DNA of 64,000 nucleotides from Paenibacillus polysaccharolyticus (GCF_900102085.1 NZ_FMVM01000018.1:1-64000); one strand, 5' to 3'. Counted from the first letter of the stretch, positions 16,406-25,362 are shown. Notes: generated by a model not told the origin, from the sequence alone. Numbers and translations: made by a program.

Positions 16406-17518
16406 TTGAGAATCCATATTATGAACCTGCAAGACGGGGACCGTCTGACAGCGGATACGTTTAGTGATGCAGGACTGCACATTCTCGGAAAGGGGACTGT
16501 CATTCGAAGCGAGGATATTACCTTGCTTATGCAGCATCGGGTAGATTACGTAGACATTGAATTGCGTGAAGAAGGAATTACCGAAGCAGAGTTTTTCGCA
16601 GCTTCGATGAAACACGCATCAGAATCCAGAAGTAACAGCAGTTCTAGCGGGACAAGCACTGGTGAACAACCTCCTGAGGAAGAGATGAAGTCTCAATTCC
16701 TTCAGACTGTACATAATTATCAGAATGCATTTCTGGAAGCGCTGACGGTAGGCAAGTTTAATGCAACGATGGTAGATGATGCCCTGCAACCTATGGTGGA
16801 TGGACTTGATGAGCAGAAGGACGTTGTACATCTCCTGATGATGCTGGAACGCGATGACGTTAACAACTACACCCATTCCATACAGGTAGGTCTATTATCC
16901 TTCTATATTGCAAGCTGGCTAGGTTATTCTCAGGAAGAATGTTATAAGATCAGCCGGGGCGGGTACTTGCACGATATCGGCAAGTGTAAGGTTTCACTTC
17001 GAATTCGAAACAAAACAGAACCGTTGACGGCAGAAGAACAGCTTGAATTGCAGCGTCATACGATCTATGGACACGAAATCATTAAGAACTCTATGACAGA
17101 TGAAGCTACGGCTCTGGTCGCTTTACAGCATCATGAGCGTGAAGATGGATCAGGGTATCCAATGCAACTTGGAAAAGGTGAGATTCATCCGTATACTCAG
17201 ATTGTGTCTGTAGCTGATATCTACATTGGTATGCGGACCGGTAAACATGGAGCGAGCAATCCGAACTTGATTAACAATCTCAGAGATATCTATGGCATGG
17301 GATTTGGTAAACTGAATGAAAAGGCGGTTCAAGCGTTAATGCAGCATTTGCTGCCTAACTTTATCGGTAAACAAGTACTTCTCAGCAATGGTGAGAAAGG
17401 TGTTATTGTTATGAACAATGCGTCCGATATTTTCAAACCGCTGATTAAAGTGGAATCCGAACAGTATCGTGATCTGTCCAAAGAGCGCACTCTTTCCATT
17501 AACGAATTGCTGATTTAA
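16406..17518 (+). CDS. HD-GYP domain protein, probable cyclic-di-GMP phosphodiesterase
   Basis: The 370-residue protein has an N-terminal region of the DUF3391-like type (residues 1-60: IHIMNLQDGDRLTAD), a low-complexity Ser/Glu linker and an HD-GYP domain at residues about 150-320. All hallmark motifs are visible: HSIQVGLLSFYIASWLGY, YLHDIGKCKV with the metal-binding HD pair, HTIYGHEII, and HHEREDGSGYP, the GYP motif itself. It should hydrolyse cyclic-di-GMP to GMP in the cytosol; no membrane segment or receiver domain is present. The start is TTG about 6 bases after GGGGGAG. It stands alone between terminators. Confidence 0.9.
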   Translation: MRIHIMNLQDGDRLTADTFSDAGLHILGKGTVIRSEDITLLMQHRVDYVDIELREEGITEAEFFAASMKHASESRSNSSSSGTSTGEQPPEEEMKSQFLQTVHNYQNAFLEALTVGKFNATMVDDALQPMVDGLDEQKDVVHLLMMLERDDVNNYTHSIQVGLLSFYIASWLGYSQEECYKISRGGYLHDIGKCKVSLRIRNKTEPLTAEEQLELQRHTIYGHEIIKNSMTDEATALVALQHHEREDGSGYPMQLGKGEIHPYTQIVSVADIYIGMRTGKHGASNPNLINNLRDIYGMGFGKLNEKAVQALMQHLLPNFIGKQVLLSNGEKGVIVMNNASDIFKPLIKVESEQYRDLSKERTLSINELLI

Positions 17519-17539
17519 GCGGTAAAAAAGAAAACAGGC

Positions 17540-17580
17540 AAAACGAGCTTCTTATCATTGGATGAGAAGCTCGTTTTATT
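17540..17580. terminator. bidirectional terminator between the HD-GYP and MFS genes
   Basis: AAACGAGCTTCTTATC pairs with GATGAGAAGCTCGTTT around ATTG, with one mismatch. Flanking A and T runs suit both strands. The stem is nearly the same as that of the terminator at 19679-19717. Confidence 0.85.
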
Positions 17581-17605
17581 AATGAAACAATCTCAACCAT
17601 TGCTA

Positions 17606-18835
17606 TCAATCACGCCTCGCTGAAACGAACCGTTCCGAAAGACGATCCACGATCCATACCAGCAAAGCCGTGATACTGACGCCCGCACCTAACAAACATA
17701 CTCCCCTCCAGCCTGACCAGGCGTACACTTGTGTAGAAAAAATGGAACCAACTGCGCTGCCGATGGAATAGAAGATCATATACGATGCAGTTAATCGGCT
17801 CTGAGCTTCCGGACGGACTTGATAAATCAGACTTTGATTAGTCACATGTACAGCTTGTACAGCAAGATCAAGCAGGATCACACCCACAACCAGAAACCAT
17901 AATGAAGTATGTAACAGGCTGGTAGGAATCCAGGACAACACTAAAATGATGAGAGAAATGGCGGTTGTTTTCTGTCCAGAACCATGATCGGCCAGTTTGC
18001 CTGCTTTGGCGGCAGCAAGTGCTCCAGCAAGGCCTGCAAAGCCAAAAGCGCCTATAGCAGCGTGGGATAACGATATGGGGGGTGCACTGAGTGGTAACAC
18101 AATGGCAGTCCACAATATGCTGAAGGCCATAAAAATCAACATGGCTAGTAACCCTCGGATACGAAGTACATGTAACTCTTTATATAGTCGCAGGGTGGAA
18201 GCAAGCAGTTGCAAGTAGCCAAGCTTGGATTGTTTGAACGATCCTTGAGGGAGCATACGCCCCAGCACAAATACACTAATCAGAGTGAGACTGGCTGAAA
18301 ATAAATATACAGATCTCCAGCCCAACCAGTCGTTCATCAAACCGGCCACAGATCGCGCAAGCAAGATGCCGATGACAATTCCGCTGGTTACCCGGCCTAC
18401 GATGCTCCCTCGCTGGGAGTCGGCTGACAAATGAGCCGCATAAGCAACAAAGGTTTGTGTGATAACGGCTAATAACCCAACCATTGCAATAGCTGAGAAT
18501 AAAATGGATGATGAAGCAGAAGTTCCTACAACGATTAGAGCGGATGCGGATAAAATCATCTGGATCAGGATCAGTTTTCGGCGGTTGACGAGGTCTCCCA
18601 GTGGAACAAGCAGTAAGAGGCCAAGCGCGTAACAAATCTGAGTAATGGTAATCACGAGACCAATGGTTGCAGTGGATAGATGAAATTCGAGTGCGATGGA
18701 ATCCAATAAGGGTTGCGCATAGTAAATATTCGCTACGGATAGACCGCTACACACAGCAAATACCCATGCTAATGCTCCTGTCATGCTCTGTTTTGTAGAA
18801 GATTCCTTGTTTGCTTTTTGAATAGAATGTTGCAT
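17606..18835 (-). CDS. major facilitator superfamily transporter
   Basis: The 409-residue protein has about twelve hydrophobic helices. The loop between helices 2 and 3 reads GDLVNRRKLI, the canonical MFS motif A (G-D-x-x-x-R-R-x). The start of helix 1, SGLSVANIYYAQPLLDSI, is typical of the YnfM/YgaY-like drug-proton antiporter branch. It should export a small hydrophobic compound across the cytoplasmic membrane. It is divergent from the TetR gene at 19086, the usual arrangement for a substrate-inducible efflux pump. ATG start with AAAGGA upstream. Confidence 0.87.
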   Translation of the reverse strand: MQHSIQKANKESSTKQSMTGALAWVFAVCSGLSVANIYYAQPLLDSIALEFHLSTATIGLVITITQICYALGLLLLVPLGDLVNRRKLILIQMILSASALIVVGTSASSSILFSAIAMVGLLAVITQTFVAYAAHLSADSQRGSIVGRVTSGIVIGILLARSVAGLMNDWLGWRSVYLFSASLTLISVFVLGRMLPQGSFKQSKLGYLQLLASTLRLYKELHVLRIRGLLAMLIFMAFSILWTAIVLPLSAPPISLSHAAIGAFGFAGLAGALAAAKAGKLADHGSGQKTTAISLIILVLSWIPTSLLHTSLWFLVVGVILLDLAVQAVHVTNQSLIYQVRPEAQSRLTASYMIFYSIGSAVGSIFSTQVYAWSGWRGVCLLGAGVSITALLVWIVDRLSERFVSARRD

Positions 18836-19085
18836 TTATGACGCATTCCTTTCTTGTTTTCTATTTTGTACTGATTGGTATATTATTGATGGGATTAACC
18901 ATATATTTTATCTTTCTGAATGTCAATAGGGCTCCTGATTAGAAAAAGAGGAAATGGTTATTAATTGATTGAGATACTATGTTTATTGTGGGGGAGGGAG
19001 GATTGATGATTTAAATACATTTTGACATTTCGAATTACTGCGTTAGTATATAACTATACTGTTCGATAAATAATGGAGGGGTATT

Positions 19086-19703
19086 GTGGTTAGAAAACGA
19101 GAGTTTAACACAGAAGAAGCGCTGGATGCTGCTATGCATGTATTTTGGCTTAAAGGGTTCGAGGCAACCTCACTAACGGATTTAACAACGGCAATGGGGA
19201 TTCAGCGTCCCAGTTTGTATGCAGCCTTTGGAGATAAAATGGAGCTGTTTGAACATGTGCTTCGTAGATACACCACTTTACATGCCGCGCAGATTAGAGC
19301 AATGCTAGGTCATGGGGAGTCTGTCAGAGAAGCTTTTCGCGCTGTTTTTGACTGGATTACATCTGGGAAGAAGAAAGTTAATGCCAGTCACGGTTGTTTT
19401 TGTATCAACACCATGGTTGAAATGGCTCCCCATGATCCCAAGTTTGCTGTGTTAACACGTGAGCATCAGATGTATCTGGCGGTTATTTTCAGAGAAACAC
19501 TCGAAAAAGGTCAACAGAATGGAGAGTTACCAGAGGAGTTAAACGCCGGACTTGTGGCACAAAGTTTAGTTGTTTCGATGATTGGGTTAACTGTGCTAAT
19601 GAAGGCGGCACCGGATCGTTCGTTCATCGAGCAAAGCATTGAGGCAACGCTATCTGTATTGAATAACAGCGATCATAGAAACGAGCCTCTTATTTTAAAA
19701 TAA
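19086..19703 (+). CDS. TetR-family transcriptional regulator
   Basis: The 205-residue protein has an N-terminal TetR helix-turn-helix (residues 5-50: FNTEEALDAAMHVFWLKGFE, then TSLTDLTTAMGIQRPSLYAAFG). The C-terminal part is of the TetR_C_16/AcrR type (HGCFCINTMVEMAPHDPKF). The start is GTG, 4-5 bases after GGAGGGG. It is divergent from the MFS transporter across a 250-bp AT-rich gap and probably represses it. No clean dyad could be assigned in the gap. Confidence 0.87.
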   Translation: MVRKREFNTEEALDAAMHVFWLKGFEATSLTDLTTAMGIQRPSLYAAFGDKMELFEHVLRRYTTLHAAQIRAMLGHGESVREAFRAVFDWITSGKKKVNASHGCFCINTMVEMAPHDPKFAVLTREHQMYLAVIFRETLEKGQQNGELPEELNAGLVAQSLVVSMIGLTVLMKAAPDRSFIEQSIEATLSVLNNSDHRNEPLILK

Positions 19704-19717
19704 GAAGCTCGTTTTTT
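19679..19717. terminator. bidirectional terminator between the TetR and LacI genes
   Basis: AAACGAGCCTCTTATTTT pairs with AAAATAAGAAGCTCGTTT with a single mismatch, followed by a T run. The 5' arm overlaps the last codons of the TetR gene. Confidence 0.85.
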
Positions 19718-19763
19718 GAATGGATACGGCGATAATTGTGTACAAATCCGTTTATCCTCATTT

Positions 19764-20807
19764 TTAGGAATGGGCATTGTTTATCGGGTTTGACGAGCGA
19801 ATCATAGCTACACTGGACTCGCGGACAATCAACCGCGGTTCGAACTGGATATGTTCGTAATCTGAAGTACTCATCTCACGAATCCGTTTAAGCAACAACT
19901 CCGTTGCGAGCCGAGCAACCTCCTCACCCATGATGGAGACGGAACTGATCTGGGGCGACGACACCGTTGTCCATTGATTATTATCCACGCCCACCACAGC
20001 AACATCCTCGGGTACCCGTACGCCGAGCTCTTTAAAGCGGTTCACAAGTCCGATGGCAACCATATCATTGATTGCATAGACTGCATCCGGCATATGGGTC
20101 AAACCATAGAAGTAATCCGCTGCACTTGCTCCCGTAGCAAGTGAGAAGTCCTCACCGAAGTAAACGAGGGAAATATCCACATGTCCGACAGCCTGCTCGT
20201 AAGCACGATAACGCTCCTCGATAATATCTTTGGGGGCTCCGGCATAAGCAATCCGGGTTCTTCCGATCTTAAACAGATGCTCCATAACCAGTTTTCCCTC
20301 AGGTTGCGATAAGGAGACGATGTCTGCTTGAATGCCAGGTTCCAATTTTTTTCCGTAGTTAATAATCGAGATGGGAAGAGGTGCTTTGTCAATGAGTCCG
20401 GGCAGTGTTTTTGGATAGGCAAGTGGCATGAAAATAAGACCATCAACGTGTAATTTCTTCACATTACGTATCGTTTCAAGTTCTGTTCTGGCGTTGCCAG
20501 CTGTGTTAATCTGTACAACATGGTACCCGTGCTGTTTCGCGGTCTGCTCAACGGACCAGGAGATTTCGGGAATGATGGCGTTGCGGATATCCGGAACAAC
20601 AAGTGCAATCTGATGCGTTTGCCTGATTTTGAGACTCTGTGCAGAAGTGTTGGGCACAAATCCTAAATCTTCTATGGCACGCATAACCTTTTCTCGTGTT
20701 GCACTACTGATTCCATCCGAATTGTTAATAGCCCGCGATACGGTAGCAATCCCTACACCAGCGCGTTCAGCGACATCCTTAATCGTGATTTTCTGCTCTT
20801 TACTCAC
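19764..20807 (-). CDS. LacI-family transcriptional repressor
   Basis: The 347-residue protein opens with the LacI helix-turn-helix and hinge: ITIKDVAERAGVGIATVSRA, then REKVMRAIEDLGFVPN. A periplasmic-binding-protein-like sensor domain follows to the C-terminus (HQIALVVPDIRNAIIPEI; DAVYAINDMVAIGLVNR; VAVVGVDNN). The start is GTG, preceded by GTGAGGT; a three-codon ATG-ATA-AAG frame ends on it. An operator, CGGAAACGATTCCG, lies just upstream of this gene and a near-identical one at the divergent dehydrogenase promoter. The protein therefore probably represses both itself and that enzyme in response to a sugar or polyol. Confidence 0.9.
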   Translation of the reverse strand: MSKEQKITIKDVAERAGVGIATVSRAINNSDGISSATREKVMRAIEDLGFVPNTSAQSLKIRQTHQIALVVPDIRNAIIPEISWSVEQTAKQHGYHVVQINTAGNARTELETIRNVKKLHVDGLIFMPLAYPKTLPGLIDKAPLPISIINYGKKLEPGIQADIVSLSQPEGKLVMEHLFKIGRTRIAYAGAPKDIIEERYRAYEQAVGHVDISLVYFGEDFSLATGASAADYFYGLTHMPDAVYAINDMVAIGLVNRFKELGVRVPEDVAVVGVDNNQWTTVSSPQISSVSIMGEEVARLATELLLKRIREMSTSDYEHIQFEPRLIVRESSVAMIRSSNPINNAHS

Positions 20808-20829
20808 TTTATCATTGACCTCACTTCAT

Positions 20830-20843
20830 CGGAAACGATTCCG
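20830..20843. promoter_or_regulatory. LacI-type operator at the repressor's own gene
   Basis: CGGAAACGATTCCG is a palindrome with one mismatched pair and the central CG step typical of LacI-family sites. It matches the site at 21130-21143 in 13 of 14 positions. Confidence 0.7.
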
Positions 20844-21093
20844 TATTTTAGGCTTATGTATGTATTGCAAAGTATGCATATAACTTGATTATACCATTGC
20901 AACATTATAGTATCCCGTAAACAAACAGAAATGGATGTAAATTTATGCATCTTTATGTTTAATTTTCTAATTCATGATTAAAAACAAACGAAATCTTAGA
21001 ATGATCATCGCGTTTTTTTTCTTTTTCAGCATAAAATTACAGATTAATCGACGAATTTACTCACGAGATCGACATATTTATGGAGAAAGAGGT

Positions 21094-21122
21094 TTGACAG
21101 GTTATCTCTAATGTGACATATT
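21094..21122 (+). promoter_or_regulatory. sigma-A promoter of the dehydrogenase gene
   Basis: TTGACA at 21094-21099 and CATATT at 21117-21122 are 17 bases apart. Transcription would start near 21129, directly at the LacI-type operator. Confidence 0.6.
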
Positions 21123-21129
21123 TAATTTA

Positions 21130-21143
21130 CGGAAACGTTTCCG
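21130..21143. promoter_or_regulatory. LacI-type operator at the dehydrogenase promoter
   Basis: CGGAAACGTTTCCG is a perfect 14-bp palindrome placed at about +1 to +14 of the predicted transcript, where a bound repressor would block initiation. Confidence 0.75.
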
Positions 21144-21179
21144 ATATTATATGAATTAATCATTTGGGAGATGAATGAA

Positions 21180-22229
21180 ATGAAAGCATTGCGTTGGCAT
21201 GGTGTCAAAGATCTTCGTCTGGAACATATTTCTGAACCTCAGATTGAACAGGGTAAAGTGAAAATAAAAGTGGAATGGTGCGGGATCTGTGGTAGCGATC
21301 TACATGAATACACAGCTGGACCGATTTTTATACCAGCTCAGGCTCCGCATCCGCTAACAGGGGAAAAAGCACCTGTTGTTATGGGACATGAGTTTTCTGG
21401 ACAAGTGGTTGAAGTGGGCGAAGGGGTGACTCGTTTTCAGGCAGGTGATCGTGTGGTTGTAGAGCCCATTTATGCGTGCGGTCATTGCGAAGCTTGTAAA
21501 CAGGGCAGATACAATTTATGTGACAAGATGGGATTTCTAGGTCTGGCCGGGGGCGGAGGGGGATTCTCCGAGTATATAACAGCAGATGAGAAGATGGTTC
21601 ATGCCATTCCTGATTCCATCTCCTATGAGCAAGGTGCTCTGGTTGAACCTTCTGCAGTAGCTCTGCACGCTGTACGCCAGAGTAAACTGAACGTCGGGGA
21701 TACGGCAGCGGTATTTGGTGCAGGGCCGATTGGACTACTGGTGATTGAAGCGCTCAAGGCATCCGGAGCATCGGATATTTATGTTGTGGAACTGTCGCCG
21801 GAGCGTAAAGCAAAAGCGAAAGAACTGGGTGCAATTGTGATTGATCCGACCGAGGTTCAAGTGGTTGAAGAGATTCACCAGCGTACGCAAGGGGGAGTCG
21901 ATGTAGCCTACGAAGTAACAGGTGTGCCTCGTGTGCTGCAACAAGCGATTGACTCAACGCGTATTGGTGGCGAACTGATGATTGTAAGCATTTTTGAACA
22001 AGAAGCGCCAATGCAACCGAACTCCATTGTGATGAAAGAGCGCACAGTAAACGGAATCATCGGTTATCGCGATGTGTTCCCGGCTGTCATCCGTTTGATG
22101 GAGAAAGGATTTTTCCCGGCCGACAAGCTGGTGACCAAACGGATTGTGCTGGATGAGGTTGTAGAACACGGTTTTGAAGCGTTGCTTAAAGAAAAAAATC
22201 AGGTGAAAATTTTGGTTAAAGCAGAATAG
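21180..22229 (+). CDS. zinc-dependent alcohol dehydrogenase, (R,R)-butanediol dehydrogenase type
   Basis: The 349-residue medium-chain dehydrogenase starts MKALRWHGVKDLRLE, the characteristic opening of bacterial 2,3-butanediol dehydrogenases. Catalytic zinc motif: CGICGSDLHEY (Cys near residue 36) and GHEFSGQVVEVGEGV. Structural zinc cysteines: CGHCEACKQGRYNLC. NAD site: VFGAGPIGLLVIEAL near residue 180. The first ATG of the frame (21171) is too close to the GGGAG ribosome site, so ATG 21180 is preferred. The likely reaction is interconversion of acetoin and 2,3-butanediol, although other polyols are possible. It is controlled by the divergent LacI repressor. Confidence 0.85.
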   Translation: MKALRWHGVKDLRLEHISEPQIEQGKVKIKVEWCGICGSDLHEYTAGPIFIPAQAPHPLTGEKAPVVMGHEFSGQVVEVGEGVTRFQAGDRVVVEPIYACGHCEACKQGRYNLCDKMGFLGLAGGGGGFSEYITADEKMVHAIPDSISYEQGALVEPSAVALHAVRQSKLNVGDTAAVFGAGPIGLLVIEALKASGASDIYVVELSPERKAKAKELGAIVIDPTEVQVVEEIHQRTQGGVDVAYEVTGVPRVLQQAIDSTRIGGELMIVSIFEQEAPMQPNSIVMKERTVNGIIGYRDVFPAVIRLMEKGFFPADKLVTKRIVLDEVVEHGFEALLKEKNQVKILVKAE

Positions 22230-22243
22230 TTCTTGAAACCTTA

Positions 22244-22286
22244 TAGTAGATCTCTTATCCACGGATACGAGCGTCTACTTTTTTTG
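22244..22286 (+). terminator. terminator after the butanediol-type dehydrogenase
   Basis: AGTAGA and TCTACT close a stem with an inner ATCC/GGAT pair and are followed by a run of seven T residues. Confidence 0.75.
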
Positions 22287-22400
22287 CTGAAAAGGGCGAA
22301 ATTTGTTGCAGTGTACGCACCTTTTACATACTATAAAAAGATACAATTTGTATCTTTTTTGAACGTATGAAAAGTGATTATGTTGAAGGAGGATGCGGAT

Positions 22401-23714
22401 ATGCAAAGGAAAGTAACCTGGGCAGCAATTGGGCTGGCTCTTGTCGCCGGAGCAGGCTGGATGCTGATGGGAAACGCCAAACCCAAGACGAACACTCCGG
22501 CCATAAGACCTGTGGCTACAGAGCGTGGGGGTGTGCAAGTGTCAAATGCCCCGATTCAATCCGTTGATGTGACAAGCAAACTGGAATTGTTGGGGAGGGC
22601 TTTTAACAAATCCCCTTATGCCAACAACGTATGGGACATGCAACAATACAACGGTAAAATCTATCTAGGTCATGGAAATAGCAGCAATACGGGGCCTGCA
22701 CAAAATGCGGGGCCAATCCCTGTCGTGTACTATGATGCAACGAATGCCGAGTTTCAGACACAGGCGGTGACAAACAGTAATCCGAGCATTATACCCTCAA
22801 CAAAAATGTACGTGGATGAAGAGCAGATTGATCTCTATAAGGTGTTAAATGGAAAACTGTATATCCCTGGTCATGATTCCGATGGTGAAAGCTGGGACTT
22901 TGGCAACTTCTACCGCTTGGACGAAGGGACGTGGACCAAATATCGCAATCTGCCCAAGGGCGTTCATGTCTATGATCTCGCATATTATCAAGGCAAGCTG
23001 TTTGCTGCACTTGGCACAGAAACCAAACCAACCGTCTTAATCTCACATAATGATGGGCAAAGTTGGCAGCAGTTTGCAACAATCAACACATTTGGCTTTA
23101 GAGCATATACGCTATTCGAAATCCAGGGGAAATTGTATGCCTCCGGAATGATGTACCCCGCCAATAAAATATGGAATGACAAAACGAATATACTGGAGAT
23201 TAATGAACGTTTGGAAAAGAGAGACGTAGCTATCTACGGTAACAAAATGTTACCCGGGTTGACCTATCAACAAGGTACGGTTCCGTACAATAAAATCGGT
23301 AAAAATATTAATTTTAACAATAAGCTGGTGTATATTGCTGGTGGTGTCTTCAATGATAGTCAACTGTTGCCTAAGTCATTGAATGTGATGACGGATATCA
23401 ATCAGGCGAGACGTGTCAGTCTGGCAGATGCGAATGCGTTACCAACAGACCTGCTTGTGCGTGATGATAAAGTTTATGTGTTAACGTATACTCGCAAGCA
23501 GGCCAATGTCTACGTGAGCAGGGTCTATCAAACCAATGATCTGACAACATGGAATGAAATTTTGCGCTTTACACAGGACACTTATGCCAAGTCATTTGAG
23601 GAGCTTGATGGTGATTTTTATTTTGGATTGGGTACAGACCCGGACGTCCTATCGCCCTCATCTGGAAAAATATTACGAGTGAATCGAGTGGATATTCCTG
23701 TGAATTCAAATTAA
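22401..23714 (+). CDS. exported protein with predicted beta-propeller repeats
   Basis: The start is ATG 22401, 8 bases after AAGGAGG, giving 437 residues; an upstream in-frame ATG lacks a site. The N-terminus is an uncleaved signal anchor (VTWAAIGLALVAGAGWML). The rest is built of blades with the pattern Y-x-G-K-(I/L)-Y/F: QQYNGKIYLGHGNSS, LNGKLYIPGHDSDG, YQGKLFAALGTE, IQGKLYASGMM, NKLVYIAGGVF, RDDKVYVLTYTR, LDGDFYFGLGTDP. This suggests a seven-blade propeller facing the outside. No catalytic motif is recognised, and it may bind carbohydrate or protein. It is a single gene with no obvious partner. Confidence 0.7.
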   Translation: MQRKVTWAAIGLALVAGAGWMLMGNAKPKTNTPAIRPVATERGGVQVSNAPIQSVDVTSKLELLGRAFNKSPYANNVWDMQQYNGKIYLGHGNSSNTGPAQNAGPIPVVYYDATNAEFQTQAVTNSNPSIIPSTKMYVDEEQIDLYKVLNGKLYIPGHDSDGESWDFGNFYRLDEGTWTKYRNLPKGVHVYDLAYYQGKLFAALGTETKPTVLISHNDGQSWQQFATINTFGFRAYTLFEIQGKLYASGMMYPANKIWNDKTNILEINERLEKRDVAIYGNKMLPGLTYQQGTVPYNKIGKNINFNNKLVYIAGGVFNDSQLLPKSLNVMTDINQARRVSLADANALPTDLLVRDDKVYVLTYTRKQANVYVSRVYQTNDLTTWNEILRFTQDTYAKSFEELDGDFYFGLGTDPDVLSPSSGKILRVNRVDIPVNSN

Positions 23715-23749
23715 AATATAAGGAAGATTATGGATTATATACTATGCTG

Positions 23750-23862
23750 CATCCACATTGTTGGTGACCCGGCGATGTGCTGATGATATTCATCGTGCAG
23801 AACAAACTGCAGCACCCGAGTCAACGGACAGCGGCTCTTCCAAAGCTGTTCTTTTTTTTGTG
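23750..23862 (+). other. gene-free stretch with stacked hairpins ending in a terminator
   Basis: Between the propeller gene and the oxidoreductase, CACAT/ATGTG, GTGCTG/CAGCAC and TGCAG/CTGCA can pair in nested or alternative ways. The end is ACAGC-loop-GCTGT followed by eight T residues (to about 23861). The last hairpin is a credible terminator for the upstream gene. The rest could be a structured 3' end or a small RNA. Nothing else is seen in 23863-24039. Confidence 0.4.
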
Positions 23863-24039
23863 GTTCAGTTTCGTGTGAGAAATTTGTTTGAAAATAAAAA
23901 TAAGAATCTATAAAATGGATAAAGAGAAATATTCATGACAGTCCACAGGCGTATGACCACTGCTTGATGTATCCAAAGCATGTCACATCTCGAGGGTAAG
24001 TGCGAAATGTAAACTTCCCATTGCAAAGGAGACTAAATC

Positions 24040-25143
24040 ATGAACGTACCTTCATCATTGTTTAAACCGTTCACATCTGACAAACTTACCTTGCCCAATC
24101 GAATTGTTATGGCACCGATGACGCGGGGATTTTCACCGAGCGGTGTGCCAGGGCCCGATGTGGCTGACTATTACCGCCTTAGAGCGGCTGGCGGCGTGGG
24201 ACTTATTATTACAGAAGGCACAGGGATCAACCATCCATCCTCAGTAAGTGGTGAGAACATTCCACTTTTTTATGGAGAAGAAGCGTTGCAAGGATGGGCG
24301 AATGTGGTCAAGGCTGTTCACGATGCCGGCGGGAAAATAATGCCTCAACTCTGGCACGTTGGCACTGCAAGGCGTTCTGGAGATTTACCTAATGCAGAGG
24401 CTCCCCCGGTTAGTCCATCCGGAATCAGTATGGCTGGTGAAGCGGCTTACGAACCATTAACGGAAGAGGAGATCCATGAGCTTATACAAGCCTATGCTCA
24501 AGCAGCGGCTGATGCGAAACGTATCGGTTTTGATGGAATTGAGTTACATGGTGCGCATGGATATTTAATTGATCAATTTTTCTGGGCGCAGACGAATCGC
24601 AGATCTGACAAGTATGGCGGAGATTTAGTACGCCGGACACAGTTTGCAGTCGAAGTGATCGAAGCTTGCCGTGCTGCAGTAGGACCTGATTTTCCAATTG
24701 TTCTTCGCTTCTCGCAATGGAAAATGGGCAGTTACGAGGCAAAACTGGTCGAATCGCCAGAGGAGCTGAAACAGTTTTTGGAACCGCTCAGTGCAGCGGG
24801 GGTAGATATTTTCCATTGTTCCACACGTCGTTTCTGGCTTCCGGAGTTTGAAGGTTCTGATCTCAATCTTGCCGGCTGGACCCAGAAAATAACGGGTAAA
24901 CCCGCGATTTCGGTTGGTTCAGTAGGTCTAGAGGCAGAGTTTGTTGAACGTGGCAGTGAAAAGCAAGAAACGGGAGATGCTCATCTTGACTTACTGGATG
25001 ATAAGATGAAGAATGGGGAATTTGATCTAATTGCACTTGGACGTGTGCTACTAAGTGATCCCGAATGGCCGCTTAAAGTGCAAGAGGGACATAATGCTGA
25101 TATCATTCCTTTTACAAGTGAAGTATTATCCAAATTGCACTGA
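24040..25143 (+). CDS. NADH:flavin oxidoreductase, old-yellow-enzyme family
   Basis: The 367-residue FMN-dependent TIM barrel begins SLFKPFTSDKLTLPNRIVMA, followed by PMTRGFSPSGVPGPDVADYY. It has the substrate-binding HGAHGYLIDQFFW motif near residue 180 and RRSDKYGGDLVRR just after. The C-terminal FMN-phosphate region includes ISVGSVG and DLIALGRVLLSDPEW. It belongs to the classical OYE branch close to bacterial N-ethylmaleimide and xenobiotic reductases, reducing activated C=C bonds with NAD(P)H. AAAGGAG lies 9 bases before the ATG. Monocistronic, ending at the strong terminator at 25238. Confidence 0.9.
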   Translation: MNVPSSLFKPFTSDKLTLPNRIVMAPMTRGFSPSGVPGPDVADYYRLRAAGGVGLIITEGTGINHPSSVSGENIPLFYGEEALQGWANVVKAVHDAGGKIMPQLWHVGTARRSGDLPNAEAPPVSPSGISMAGEAAYEPLTEEEIHELIQAYAQAAADAKRIGFDGIELHGAHGYLIDQFFWAQTNRRSDKYGGDLVRRTQFAVEVIEACRAAVGPDFPIVLRFSQWKMGSYEAKLVESPEELKQFLEPLSAAGVDIFHCSTRRFWLPEFEGSDLNLAGWTQKITGKPAISVGSVGLEAEFVERGSEKQETGDAHLDLLDDKMKNGEFDLIALGRVLLSDPEWPLKVQEGHNADIIPFTSEVLSKLH

Positions 25144-25145
25144 GA

Positions 25146-25173
25146 ATTTCATTATATGAAAAATTCAAAATAG
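25146..25173 (+). repeat. 28-bp direct repeat, copy 1
   Basis: This copy starts ATTTCATTATATGAAAAATT and contains the interrupted dyad TTTCAT/ATGAAA. It matches the stretch at 25335-25362 in 26 of 28 positions. It begins three bases after the oxidoreductase stop. Confidence 0.55.
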
Positions 25174-25237
25174 TAATACTTAACATGTGATTACATCCAT
25201 AACAACGGGATAAAAAGGTGTTTAAAATCAACAGCAG

Positions 25238-25261
25238 AGCCGCCGCAAGGCGGTTTTTTTA
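25238..25261 (+). terminator. terminator of the old-yellow-enzyme gene
   Basis: GCCGCC-GCAA-GGCGG followed by seven T residues, a textbook stable hairpin. Confidence 0.9.
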
Positions 25262-25334
25262 TTCCCAATTTTATTTTTCCAATAACCATCCTCTTAAACA
25301 AAGAACTTAATACCCACCATTCTCAAAAATAAAT

Positions 25335-25362
25335 ATTTCATCATATGAAAAATTCACAATAG
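25335..25362 (+). repeat. 28-bp direct repeat, copy 2
   Basis: This is the second copy of the repeat at 25146, differing at two positions. The two copies bracket the terminator at 25238. Function is unknown; the internal dyad would suit a regulator site. Confidence 0.55.
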
